Shown: positions 18,287 through 26,524 of the stretch, one piece after another
Layout of the letters: each line of letters starts with the position of its first letter
Position numbering within the stretch: position 1 is the first letter of the stretch
From: Burkholderia sp. Ax-1719
GTDB lineage: Bacteria > Pseudomonadota > Gammaproteobacteria > Burkholderiales > Burkholderiaceae
Direction of reading: 5' to 3'
Length of the DNA: 64,000 bases
Assembly: GCF_011753055.1 (NCBI RefSeq)
Contig: NZ_VWWJ01000001.1
Coordinates: 620,001 to 684,000, forward strand
Translations under genes and position numbers: made by a program
Notes under the pieces: generated by a model
What the model was told of the DNA's origin: nothing
Databases searched by the model: none
What the model saw: only the letters and a program-made list of their open reading frames with translations

Positions 18287-19147
18287 TCAGCCTTCAGCGT
18301 GCCATGGGGTGAGCTTGCGCTGCAGCGCGCGCAGTCCCAGTTCCAGCACGAGTGCAATCGCGCCGATCAACAGGATGCCGGCAATCACTACATCGGTGAC
18401 GAGAAAACGCGACGCGGAATACACCATGAATCCCAGACCACGGGTGGCGGCAATCAGTTCGGCGGCTACCAGCGTGGACCAGCCCGCGCCCAGCGCGATG
18501 CGCACGCCGGTGAGGATTTCCGGCAGCGCGCTGGGCAGTACCACATGCGCAAGCAACTGGAAGCGCGTCGCGCCCAGTGATTGCGCCGCGAGCAGACGGC
18601 TCTTCGCCACGCGATTCGCTCCGGCAGCCGTGGCGATCGTCAGCGGCGCGAAGATCGTGAAATAGATCAGGAGTACTTTCGACAATTCGCCGATGCCGAA
18701 CCAGATCACCATCAACGGCAGATAGGCGAGCGGCGGCACAGGCCGATAGAACTCGATGATGGGATCGAGCACGCCGCGCGCGATGCGGCTCGTGGCGATG
18801 GCGATGCCAGCCGGAATCGCGGTGACAAGCGCAAGCGCGAATGCCAGCGCGATGCGCGAGAGACTGGCGGCGAGATGCTGCGTGAGCGTGGCATCGTCGA
18901 AGCCGTCGGTATAGAGCCGCACGAGTTTGCGCAACACGGCCTCGGGCGTGGGCAGCAATACCGGCGGCAGCCATTGCAGATGGCTGGCGAGCCACCAGAG
19001 CGCCAGTAGTGAGCCGAGCGTCGCTGCAGTGGCGGCGTGGCCGGCGTGAAATCGCGGTGCATCGTTGCGCGCCCGCGGCCGCGCGCCGGTTTCCTGAGGC
19101 GCAGCGCCAGCGGCAAGCGTCGCGGTGGGGGAGTCGTTGAGCGCCAT
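18287..19147 (-). CDS. tauC: Taurine/sulfonate ABC transporter permease
   Basis: The 286-residue inner-membrane protein has about six membrane helices and the permease EAA-type loop (AAQSLGATRFQLLAHVVLPSALP) that contacts the ATPase. The segment AGWSTLVAAELIAATRGLG is the hallmark of the SsuC/TauC group. An unusually long polar N-terminus (about 45 residues) precedes the first helix. It starts 2 bases after the tauB stop, so the two are one operon. The assignment to taurine rests on the TauA-like partner. Confidence 0.92.
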   Translation of the reverse strand: MALNDSPTATLAAGAAPQETGARPRARNDAPRFHAGHAATAATLGSLLALWWLASHLQWLPPVLLPTPEAVLRKLVRLYTDGFDDATLTQHLAASLSRIALAFALALVTAIPAGIAIATSRIARGVLDPIIEFYRPVPPLAYLPLMVIWFGIGELSKVLLIYFTIFAPLTIATAAGANRVAKSRLLAAQSLGATRFQLLAHVVLPSALPEILTGVRIALGAGWSTLVAAELIAATRGLGFMVYSASRFLVTDVVIAGILLIGAIALVLELGLRALQRKLTPWHAEG

Positions 19148-19148
19148 A

Positions 19149-19931
19149 TCAGGCTCCTTCGGTTTCGCGCATCAACTGGTCGAGCAATTCCAGATGGATG
19201 GCGGTGAATGCCGGGTCGCTGCGGATCGAGCGCAGCGATTCCCCTTGCGCATAACGGCGCGCGAAATCGAGCCGATGCCGCGCGACCACGCGGCCAGGGC
19301 GGGGCGAGAGAATCAGCAATTCGGTCGACAGCAGCACGGCTTCTTCAATGCTGTGCGTGATGAGAAAAATGCCCTTGCTGGTTTGCTTCCACACATCGAG
19401 CAACAGGCTTTGCATGCGCTCGCGCGTGAGCGCATCGAGCGCGCCCAGCGGTTCGTCCATCAGCAGAAAAGCCGGATCGGCGGCCAGTGCGCGTGCGAGA
19501 CCGACGCGCTGGCGCATACCGCCCGAAATCTCGCCGATGCGGTGACGCTCGAATCCGCCGAGCTTCACCAGATCGAGCACTTCGGCCGCGCGACGTTCGC
19601 GTTGGGCGCGGCTCGCGCCTTGCATGCGCAGCCCGAACGAAACGTTGTCGATCACGTTGAGCCACGGCATCAGCGCGTCGTCCTGGAAGACGACGCCGCG
19701 GCTTGCATGCGGTCCGTCGACGCTCGCACCGTCCAGCGTGACCGTACCTGACGTGGGCTGCTGGAAGCCGGCGAGCAGCGAAAGCAAGGTGCTTTTGCCG
19801 CAGCCCGATGCGCCGAGCGCCACCACGATCTCGCCGCTTTTTATCGACACCGACACATCCTGCAACGCCGTGAGCGCGCCGCGTGCACTTTCGTACACGA
19901 CGCTAACGCGTTCTGCTTTCAGTTCCGCCAT
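19149..19931 (-). CDS. tauB: Taurine/sulfonate ABC transporter ATP-binding protein
   Basis: The 260-residue ABC ATPase has a Walker A (GASGCGKST), a Q-loop region ([13 protein letters not shown]), the signature [15 protein letters not shown], a Walker B ([12 protein letters not shown]) and a switch His (LITHS). The D-D-A-L-M-P-W stretch is typical of TauB/SsuB. The start at 19931 follows the tauA stop by 50 bases. It energises import through the TauC permease. A much longer open frame reaching 20237 is an artefact overlapping tauA. Confidence 0.94.
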   Translation of the reverse strand: MAELKAERVSVVYESARGALTALQDVSVSIKSGEIVVALGASGCGKSTLLSLLAGFQQPTSGTVTLDGASVDGPHASRGVVFQDDALMPWLNVIDNVSFGLRMQGASRAQRERRAAEVLDLVKLGGFERHRIGEISGGMRQRVGLARALAADPAFLLMDEPLGALDALTRERMQSLLLDVWKQTSKGIFLITHSIEEAVLLSTELLILSPRPGRVVARHRLDFARRYAQGESLRSIRSDPAFTAIHLELLDQLMRETEGA

Positions 19932-19981
19932 ATTCGACTCCCTGGGCGCGCGCGAGGCGCGCCATTCATACGTACACCGAA

Positions 19982-20983
19982 TTACCTGGCCGCGGCGACA
20001 TAGCGCGGTGTGACCGACGCGCTGTAATCGGGCAGCGCCTGATCGATCTTCTTCTGTTCTTCCAGGAAGTGCGCGGTCGCAGCCACAGCCTTCGCAGTGC
20101 CGCCGCCGAGCAGCGCCGGAGAGCGCTGTTCCGCTGCATCGGGATACTGATTGCCCGCGAGCAGTTGCGGTACGTCGGCAGGACTGGCGCCGGAGAGCTT
20201 CGCGATGGCCGCCACCTGCGAAGAAGCAGGCGTCCACGACTTGCCGTTGGCGCGATAGTCCGAAATCGCGCTGAGCGTCACGCCCACGAACTTCTGCACG
20301 AAATCAGGGTGCGCCTGCGCGAAATCCTTGCGCACAGCCCAGATATCGAAGGTCGGTGAGCCCCATTTTCCGACCTGCGCGGAATCCACCAGTACGTGAC
20401 CGCTTTCGCGCGCCTTGCCGAGCGCCGGATCCCACGTATAGGCCGCATCGATCTCGCCGCGCGACCAGGCCGCGACCGTTTCGGTCGGCCCCAGATTGAC
20501 GATATGCACCTGATCCGGCTTGATGCCCCAATGCTTGAGCGCGGCGAGCAGGCTGTAATGCGCAGTCGACACGAACGGTGTGGCGATGGTCTTGCCGATC
20601 AGATCCTGCGGCTTCTCGATATGGGCGCTGTTGCGCACGACGAGCGCTTCCGAGCCGCCCGTGAGCGCATTGAGGACAACGGCCTCGACCGGCACGCCAC
20701 GGCTCACCGCGGCGGCAAACGGGCTCGAACCCACATCGCCGATCTGGATGTCGCCGGAAGCCAGCGCGGCTACGATATCTGCACCGGTGTCGAAGCGTCG
20801 CCAGTTGATGGTCCAGCCCGTGGCCTTTTCGTATGCGGCGCTGGCCTGCGCGAGCTTGGCGGGATCTGCGCCGTACTGATAGGCAATATTGACGGTTTCC
20901 GCGCGTGCAGCCGTGCCGTGCGCGACGATGAGGGCGAGCGCAGCAGGCGCGGCGACGGCCTGAATGAGTCGTTTGAGTTTCAT
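19982..20983 (-). CDS. tauA: Taurine ABC transporter substrate-binding protein
   Basis: The 333-residue periplasmic protein has a signal peptide ([20 protein letters not shown]...ARAE). The mature fold closely follows Tau[65 protein letters not shown] and [17 protein letters not shown]. It captures taurine or a close sulfonate for TauBC. The gene order tauA-tauB-tauC is conserved, but tauD, the taurine dioxygenase, is not in the neighbourhood. The start at 20983 was set by the signal peptide. Confidence 0.94.
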   Translation of the reverse strand: MKLKRLIQAVAAPAALALIVAHGTAARAETVNIAYQYGADPAKLAQASAAYEKATGWTINWRRFDTGADIVAALASGDIQIGDVGSSPFAAAVSRGVPVEAVVLNALTGGSEALVVRNSAHIEKPQDLIGKTIATPFVSTAHYSLLAALKHWGIKPDQVHIVNLGPTETVAAWSRGEIDAAYTWDPALGKARESGHVLVDSAQVGKWGSPTFDIWAVRKDFAQAHPDFVQKFVGVTLSAISDYRANGKSWTPASSQVAAIAKLSGASPADVPQLLAGNQYPDAAEQRSPALLGGGTAKAVAATAHFLEEQKKIDQALPDYSASVTPRYVAAAR

Positions 20984-21125
20984 GTTTGATAGCGTCCCGT
21001 ATGTTGTTTGCGGATGTCGATCGCGGTGTTGTTCGTGGTGTTGTTCGATAAGAGATGTGGACAGCTTAGCGTCGGTGTAGCGCGCCACGAACGAAGCAAA
21101 CCTGCATTGCATATGCGCTGGCGCG

Positions 21126-22283
21126 TTAGAACGAATGACGCATGCCGATACGGACATCGGCCTGCGTGGACGTGCTCGACGGCGCGAAGCTATAGCCGAT
21201 CACGGCATCCACACCTTGCGAGGCCTTGAGCCAGTCGCCCGAGATATAGACATCGGTGCGCTTGGACAGCAGATAATGCAGGCCCGCCGAAAGCTGGTTC
21301 CAGTGATGCCCCTCGAAGTGCGTGTACTGGTAGCCGCCGATCGCGCTGAAGGCGGGCGTGATCTGCCAGTCCGCGCCGCCTTCCGCAACCTGCATATGCG
21401 AACTGTTTCCGAAGGCTTTGATGGTCGTATAGGTGTAGTTGCCCATCAGCGTGACGGTGCCGATTGCGTAACTTGTGCCCACGCCGAAAGTGCCCTGACG
21501 ATCGACCGGGAAACTGCTGCTGGAGTAGAGATCGGTGACCGCGCCGGTGGCGGCGTTCACGCTCACGGTCGGTTGACCCAGGAACGTGCGCGTGCCGATC
21601 ATCGCGTAAGGGTCGAATGCGTAGATGCCGCTGGGATTGTTCAACTGCGTATACGCCGCGCCTATCGTGAAGCCGCCGCGCACGAAATGCGCCCCTACGC
21701 TATAGGCGCTGTTCTCGTGGAAGTTGCCTGCCACGTTGCCGAACGACCACATGCCGCCGAACGTAAAACCGCCAAAATCCTTCGAGAGAAATTTGACCGA
21801 ATTCGGCAGGCGATCGCCATTGAAGCGGTCGAAGTCGCCTTGGTGAATGGCATAGCCGCTGCCCCATGCGGAAATGTTGTAGGCGTAGGCCATTTCCGCC
21901 GTCATATCGAGCTGGTCGCCGAACGACAGCGTGCCCCATTGATTCGACAATCCCACATAGGCCTGGCGGCCGAATTCCGCGCCACCAAAGCCGAGCTGAC
22001 CATTGCCCAGATGAAAGCCGCTTTCCAGCACGAATACCGCTGAAAGGCCGCCGCCCAGGTCTTCGGTGCCTTTGATGCCCCAGCGGTTGCCATAGGACAC
22101 GCCATCGCCGAATTCGACCAGATGCGAGCCGCCGCTATTGCTCACGTAAGTCACGCCTGCATCGAGAATGCCGTAAAGCGTTACGCTGCTTTGCGCGTGA
22201 GCGAGCGGCGCGCAGGAGAGTGCCAGCAGGGCAGCCATGCCGCGTAGAGCGGGCGAGAAAGGAATCGTTTTTCTTGTTTGCAT
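21126..22283 (-). CDS. Outer-membrane porin (Burkholderia OmpC-like family)
   Basis: The 385-residue protein has a signal peptide ending ALSCAPLAHAQ and the family opening SSVTLYGILDAGVTYVSN. Alternating strands with the G-x-x-G-x-R-W-G-I-K-G-T-E-D-L-G-G-G-L pattern follow, then a C-terminal Phe (IGMRHSF) required for outer-membrane assembly. It is a 16-strand general-diffusion type porin forming trimers. It sits just upstream of the tau operon on the same strand, 142 bases from tauA, and may admit sulfonates across the outer membrane. Confidence 0.94.
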   Translation of the reverse strand: MQTRKTIPFSPALRGMAALLALSCAPLAHAQSSVTLYGILDAGVTYVSNSGGSHLVEFGDGVSYGNRWGIKGTEDLGGGLSAVFVLESGFHLGNGQLGFGGAEFGRQAYVGLSNQWGTLSFGDQLDMTAEMAYAYNISAWGSGYAIHQGDFDRFNGDRLPNSVKFLSKDFGGFTFGGMWSFGNVAGNFHENSAYSVGAHFVRGGFTIGAAYTQLNNPSGIYAFDPYAMIGTRTFLGQPTVSVNAATGAVTDLYSSSSFPVDRQGTFGVGTSYAIGTVTLMGNYTYTTIKAFGNSSHMQVAEGGADWQITPAFSAIGGYQYTHFEGHHWNQLSAGLHYLLSKRTDVYISGDWLKASQGVDAVIGYSFAPSSTSTQADVRIGMRHSF

Positions 22284-22345
22284 GATGTGGGCGCGTGGGT
22301 GGGCCGGAACGCCATCGCGGTATATCGAACGGCTTTATCAGTGCA

Positions 22346-22363
22346 TGGAATAAGCGTATTCCA
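22346..22363. promoter_or_regulatory. Perfect dyad upstream of the porin gene
   Basis: TGGAATA-AGCG-TATTCCA is a perfect 7-4-7 inverted repeat 63 bases before the porin start. It lies in the roughly 200-base spacer between the porin and the end of the LysR gene. It is a plausible operator for a LysR or TetR-type dimer. Confidence 0.5.
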
Positions 22364-22482
22364 ATGAGTGATTTGCAATCCGAACTATTGTGCGTGGCCG
22401 TGCTGTGATGCGAGCCGCCACTATCGCCCACGGGTGTTGCGCCCGTGAAGACACCGCCCCGTTATTCGGTCATAACGGGGGC

Positions 22483-23457
22483 TTATGCAAGCGCTTCGGT
22501 TTCGCAGACGCTGAACAGCCAGCGCCTGAAGCGCTGCACCGCGGGCGCTTCCGGGCGCGCAGGCGGGCGCACGAGAAAGTAGCCGCGCTCGGTGGAGACG
22601 GGCGCATCGAGCAGATGCACCAGCAGACCTTTGTCGATCAGATCGTCGACGAGCGGCGTCCATCCCAGTGCCACGCCATGCCCTAGAAGCGCAGCCTGAA
22701 TCACCAGCGAATAGCTGTTGAACGTGGCGCTGCACGATGCTTCGGGCGGCGGCAGCGCGTGTGCCGCAAACCACGCATCCCAAGAGAGCCAGCGCGAAGG
22801 TTGCGGAGCATGAACGTGCAGCAGGGGCAAGGCGGCCAGATCGCCCGGCTGTGCAACCCCGCGATGTGCCTGCGCGAAAGCGGGCGAGCACACCGGCGTG
22901 ACCTGTTCCGCAAACAGGCGGGTGGACGTGCACGGCTTCCAGTTGCCATCGCCGAATGCAATGGCCACGTCGGCGCGATCGTGCTGCGGATCGTAGACGG
23001 CCTGCGAGGTGACGATATTGACGTCGAGCGTGGGCATCGCATGTTTGAGAGACGCCAGGCGCGGCATCAGCCAGTAGGCCGCGAAACCGGGATCGGTGAG
23101 TATCGTCAGCGCGTTGTCGGTGCGGCTCGCGCGAATTCCGGCAGCGGTGGTGCGAATGGTGTCCAGGCTCGTGCGCACGGTATCGAAGAGCCGTTCGCCT
23201 TCGGCGGTCAGCGTCACGCCGCGATGGCCGCGCGCGAAGAGCGGCGCGCCCAGATCGGCCTCAAGCTGCACGATGCGCTGGCTCACAGCCGGCTGCGTGG
23301 TGCCCAGTTCGCGTGCAGCGGCGGTAAAGCTCTTGAGCCGCGCCGCCGATTCGAACGCGAGCAGCGCCTGCATGGGCGGCAGACGGTCTTGCGCCGTGGC
23401 GCGCGCGGTGCGCAAAGGCTGGGCGAGATTCGCGGTCATGTCGATGGCGATATTCAT
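22483..23457 (-). CDS. LysR-family regulator, likely of choline-sulfate use
   Basis: The 324-residue protein has a LysR helix-turn-helix at about residues 25-85 (ARELGTTQPAVSQRIVQLEADLG) and a C-terminal effector domain with AYWLMPRLASLKH. It is divergent from the choline-sulfatase gene with about 200 bases between, the arrangement known for choline-sulfate regulators in this family, so control of that gene is likely. The ATG at 23457 (MNIAIDMTAN) was chosen; an in-frame ATG six codons later is also possible. Confidence 0.92.
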   Translation of the reverse strand: MNIAIDMTANLAQPLRTARATAQDRLPPMQALLAFESAARLKSFTAAARELGTTQPAVSQRIVQLEADLGAPLFARGHRGVTLTAEGERLFDTVRTSLDTIRTTAAGIRASRTDNALTILTDPGFAAYWLMPRLASLKHAMPTLDVNIVTSQAVYDPQHDRADVAIAFGDGNWKPCTSTRLFAEQVTPVCSPAFAQAHRGVAQPGDLAALPLLHVHAPQPSRWLSWDAWFAAHALPPPEASCSATFNSYSLVIQAALLGHGVALGWTPLVDDLIDKGLLVHLLDAPVSTERGYFLVRPPARPEAPAVQRFRRWLFSVCETEALA

Positions 23458-23511
23458 GGGGCATCCGGTAATGCGCAGCGGGCGGCGCTCATGTATGCGT
23501 CGATCTCCATT

Positions 23512-23529
23512 GCTTATGTCCTCATAAGC
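23512..23529. promoter_or_regulatory. Candidate LysR operator (perfect 7-4-7 dyad)
   Basis: GCTTATG-TCCT-CATAAGC lies midway in the divergent spacer between the LysR gene and the choline-sulfatase gene. The dyad has the compact symmetry expected of a LysR recognition site and is well placed to control both promoters. Confidence 0.6.
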
Positions 23530-23665
23530 GCGCAAGGGGTTCACGCCGTCGTGCCCGCTGACCTAAGGTGTCACAGGAACAGACGACGCGATGCTGCATC
23601 GGCAACAAGATCAGCCGCAGCGCGCGTCCTGCAATCGTAATCGTTCATTCTATCGACGCCCGCTC

Positions 23666-25213
23666 ATGGCTCATAACGCGAAACCGAATATCCTTATCCT
23701 GATGGGCGATCAGGTCACGCCCGCTGCGCTGCGCGCCTACGGCAACACGGTATCGAAAACGCCGCATATCGACGCGCTCGCACGCGACGGCGTTGTGTTC
23801 GATTCCGCCTACTGCGCGAGCCCCTTGTGCGCGCCCTCGCGCTATGCGCTGATGGCGGGCAGCCTGCCCTCGCGTATCGGCGCGTATGACAACGCGGCGG
23901 AACTGCCGGCGCAGACGTTGACGTTCGCGCACTATCTGCGCGAAGCAGGCTACCGCACGGCGCTCTCGGGCAAGATGCATTTCTGCGGTCCCGATCAGTT
24001 GCACGGCTTCGAAACCCGTCTCACCACCGACATCTATCCCGCCGATTTCGGCTGGGTGCCCGACTGGTCCGATCCGCAGCGCCGCCAGAGCTGGTATCAC
24101 AACATGAGTTCCGTGTTCGACGCGGGGCCGTGCGTGCGCACGAACCAGCTCGATTTCGACGACGAAGTGGGCTATACGGTGCGCCAGCATCTGTTCGACG
24201 TTGCGCGCGACCAGGCAAGCGGCAAGGACGCGCGGCCGTTCATGACGGTGGCGTCGTTTACACACCCGCACGATCCTTATGCGATTACGCATGAATACTG
24301 GGATCTTTATGAAGGCGAGGAGATCGATTTACCGAATGTGACGCTCGGCTATGAGGAAAGCGACCCGCATTCGCGCCGTCTGCGCGAAGCGTGCGAAATC
24401 GATCGCGAGCCCATTACTGCCGATCACGTGCGTCGCGCGCGTCGCGCTTATTACGGCTCGCTTGCTTATCTGGACGCGCAATTTGGCGCCATTCTCGACA
24501 CGCTAAACGCCACCGGTCTCGCCGATAACACCATCGTGATCTTCACCGCCGATCACGGCGACATGCTGGGCGAGCGTGGTCTCTGGTACAAGATGACGTT
24601 TTTTGAGGGCGCCGCGCGCGTGCCGCTGGTCGTGCATGCGCCGGGGCGTTTCGAACCCGCGCGCGTGAAGGCTTCGGTTTCGCATGTCGATCTGCTGCCC
24701 ACGCTGGTGGAAATGGCCACGGGCGAGCGCCGCAGTGCATGGCCTGATGCGATCGATGGACGCAGCCTTGTGCCGCATCTGCAAGCGCAATCGGGATCAC
24801 GCGCACATGACGAAGCCATCGGCGAATATCTGGGCGAGGGTGCGCTCGCGCCAATCGTGATGATCCGCCGCGAGCGCTACAAGTACCTCTTTTCGCCAGT
24901 GGACCCGGAGCAACTATTCGATCTGCGCGACGATCCGCTGGAGTTGCGCAATCTCGCGGGCGATCCTGCGCATGAGCAACGCTGTGCGGAATTCCGCGCG
25001 GAAGTGGCGCGCCGATGGAATCTCGATGCCCTGCACGAGGCCGTGCTCGCAAGCCAGCGTCGCCGCAGTTTCCATTTTCGCGCCACACGCCACGGTCGCA
25101 TCGAACATTGGGACTGGCAGCCGCGCGCAGCCGCGAGCGAGCGCTATATCCGCAGTCATCTGGATCTCGACTCGCTCGAAGAAAACGCGCGTTTTCCGCG
25201 CGTCAAATCCTGA
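23666..25213 (+). CDS. betC: Choline-sulfatase
   Basis: The 515-residue cytoplasmic sulfatase hydrolyses choline-O-sulfate to choline and sulfate. The type I sulfatase site is C55-A-P-S-R59, whose Cys is converted to formylglycine. Metal-binding residues appear in the N-terminal LMGDQ and in the later FTADHGDMLGERG. The WYKMTFFEGAARVPL and HFRATRHGRIEHWD regions are typical of choline-sulfatase over generic arylsulfatases. No signal peptide is present. The ATG at 23666 was chosen over an upstream one at 23591. It lies divergent from its probable LysR regulator and convergent with an SsuA-type binding protein 15 bases away. Confidence 0.93.
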   Translation: MAHNAKPNILILMGDQVTPAALRAYGNTVSKTPHIDALARDGVVFDSAYCASPLCAPSRYALMAGSLPSRIGAYDNAAELPAQTLTFAHYLREAGYRTALSGKMHFCGPDQLHGFETRLTTDIYPADFGWVPDWSDPQRRQSWYHNMSSVFDAGPCVRTNQLDFDDEVGYTVRQHLFDVARDQASGKDARPFMTVASFTHPHDPYAITHEYWDLYEGEEIDLPNVTLGYEESDPHSRRLREACEIDREPITADHVRRARRAYYGSLAYLDAQFGAILDTLNATGLADNTIVIFTADHGDMLGERGLWYKMTFFEGAARVPLVVHAPGRFEPARVKASVSHVDLLPTLVEMATGERRSAWPDAIDGRSLVPHLQAQSGSRAHDEAIGEYLGEGALAPIVMIRRERYKYLFSPVDPEQLFDLRDDPLELRNLAGDPAHEQRCAEFRAEVARRWNLDALHEAVLASQRRRSFHFRATRHGRIEHWDWQPRAAASERYIRSHLDLDSLEENARFPRVKS

Positions 25214-25228
25214 GCGACGGACAAAGAA

Positions 25229-26242
25229 TCAGGCAGCGTCCCAACGTGCATCGGCGACGACCAGCTTCTTCGGAATCAGCTTGAGATCGGTGAAGGTGTC
25301 GGCGATCTGTTGCTGATACGCGAAGGTGGCCTGATCGAGCGGACGCACGCCGAACGTCGTGCGTTTGAGCGCGACTTCAAGCGTACCGGCGTCGAGTCCC
25401 ACCAGCGGCGAGAGCTGCGCCGCGACGCCACGGATATTGGCGCGCGCATAGTTATCCACGGCGGCAATTTCGTCGAGCAGCGCATGCACCACAGGTGCAT
25501 GTGCGGCTGCGAATTTGCGGCCCGCGAGATAGTACTGCGTGTTGTTCACGAGGCCTTCGCCGGTGGCGATCACGCGCGCATTGGCCTGGCGCTCGATGGC
25601 GGCGAAGTAGGGGTCCCAGATTGCCCAGGCGTCCACGCTGTTGCTCGTGAAGGCGGCGCGTGCATCGGCGGGCGCGAGATAGACGGGCTGGATATCTTCG
25701 TAGCGCAGATTGGCCTTTTTGAGCGCTTCCACCAGCAGATAGTGCACGTTCGAACCGCGATTGAGCGCCACGCGTTTGCCGCGCAGTTCAGCCACGCTGC
25801 GGATCGGCGAATCGTGCTGCACGACGATGGCTTCGGCGCGCGGCGCGGGCGGCTCGCTGCCGATATAGACGAAGTCGACCCCGCCCGCCTGCGCGAAGAT
25901 CGGCGGCGTTTCGCCCACGGTGCCCACATCGACAGCGCCTGCATTGAGACCTTCGAGCAATTGCGGGCCGCCCGGGAATTCAAGCCACTGCACACTCACG
26001 CCGGAGGAAGCCAGCCGCTTCTCCAGCGTCTTCTGCGATTTCAGGACCACGAAGTTTCCATACTTCTGATAGCCCACGCGCAGAACCTTGCTGTCGTCCG
26101 CACGCGCCGCGGTGCTGCCAAGCGCAGCTGCGAGCGCACCCGCCGTCGCGGTCACGCCGCGCAAAGCGCCGGCCGCGCCGGCTTTGAGAAGCAGACGGCG
26201 CGTGTCATTCGCGCCCCGGCGATCGTGCAGGGAATTCGACAT
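25229..26242 (-). CDS. SsuA-type (sulfonate/sulfate ester) binding protein with Tat signal
   Basis: The 337-residue binding protein has a twin-arginine leader (DTRRLLLKAG) before a long Ala-rich hydrophobic core. The mature part is a type-2 binding fold of the aliphatic-sulfonate group (LRVGYQKYGNFVVLK, VGETPPIFAQAGG, RGSNVHYLLVEALKKA, AWAIWDPYFAAIE). No permease or ATPase is linked, so it must use another Ssu/Tau-type transporter. It is convergent with betC, raising the possibility that it captures choline-O-sulfate or another sulfate ester. The start at 26242 places the RR motif near residue 13. Confidence 0.9.
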   Translation of the reverse strand: MSNSLHDRRGANDTRRLLLKAGAAGALRGVTATAGALAAALGSTAARADDSKVLRVGYQKYGNFVVLKSQKTLEKRLASSGVSVQWLEFPGGPQLLEGLNAGAVDVGTVGETPPIFAQAGGVDFVYIGSEPPAPRAEAIVVQHDSPIRSVAELRGKRVALNRGSNVHYLLVEALKKANLRYEDIQPVYLAPADARAAFTSNSVDAWAIWDPYFAAIERQANARVIATGEGLVNNTQYYLAGRKFAAAHAPVVHALLDEIAAVDNYARANIRGVAAQLSPLVGLDAGTLEVALKRTTFGVRPLDQATFAYQQQIADTFTDLKLIPKKLVVADARWDAA

Positions 26243-26524
26243 CGTAATGTGGCCCAGAAGGAGTTTGCTCAAGCGTGCATGCACGGCGAACGCGCATGAT
26301 GCGTGGCGAGTCGCGGCGCGGTCAACGAATCGCTTCGAAGTATTTCTGCTACGTATTTCGTGTGGGGGAAATAGCGGTGTGCATCATCGGATTGGCGTTA
26401 AAGGACGGCTAGCCGGAGGATTCGTCGTATCAAAGCCAATCGATCCTGCGGCACGCCGACGCCCCGTTTCCCGCCGCACTTGTACAGTTCGACTAGCTCA
26501 ACACCTGCGCAACGCGCAAACGCC

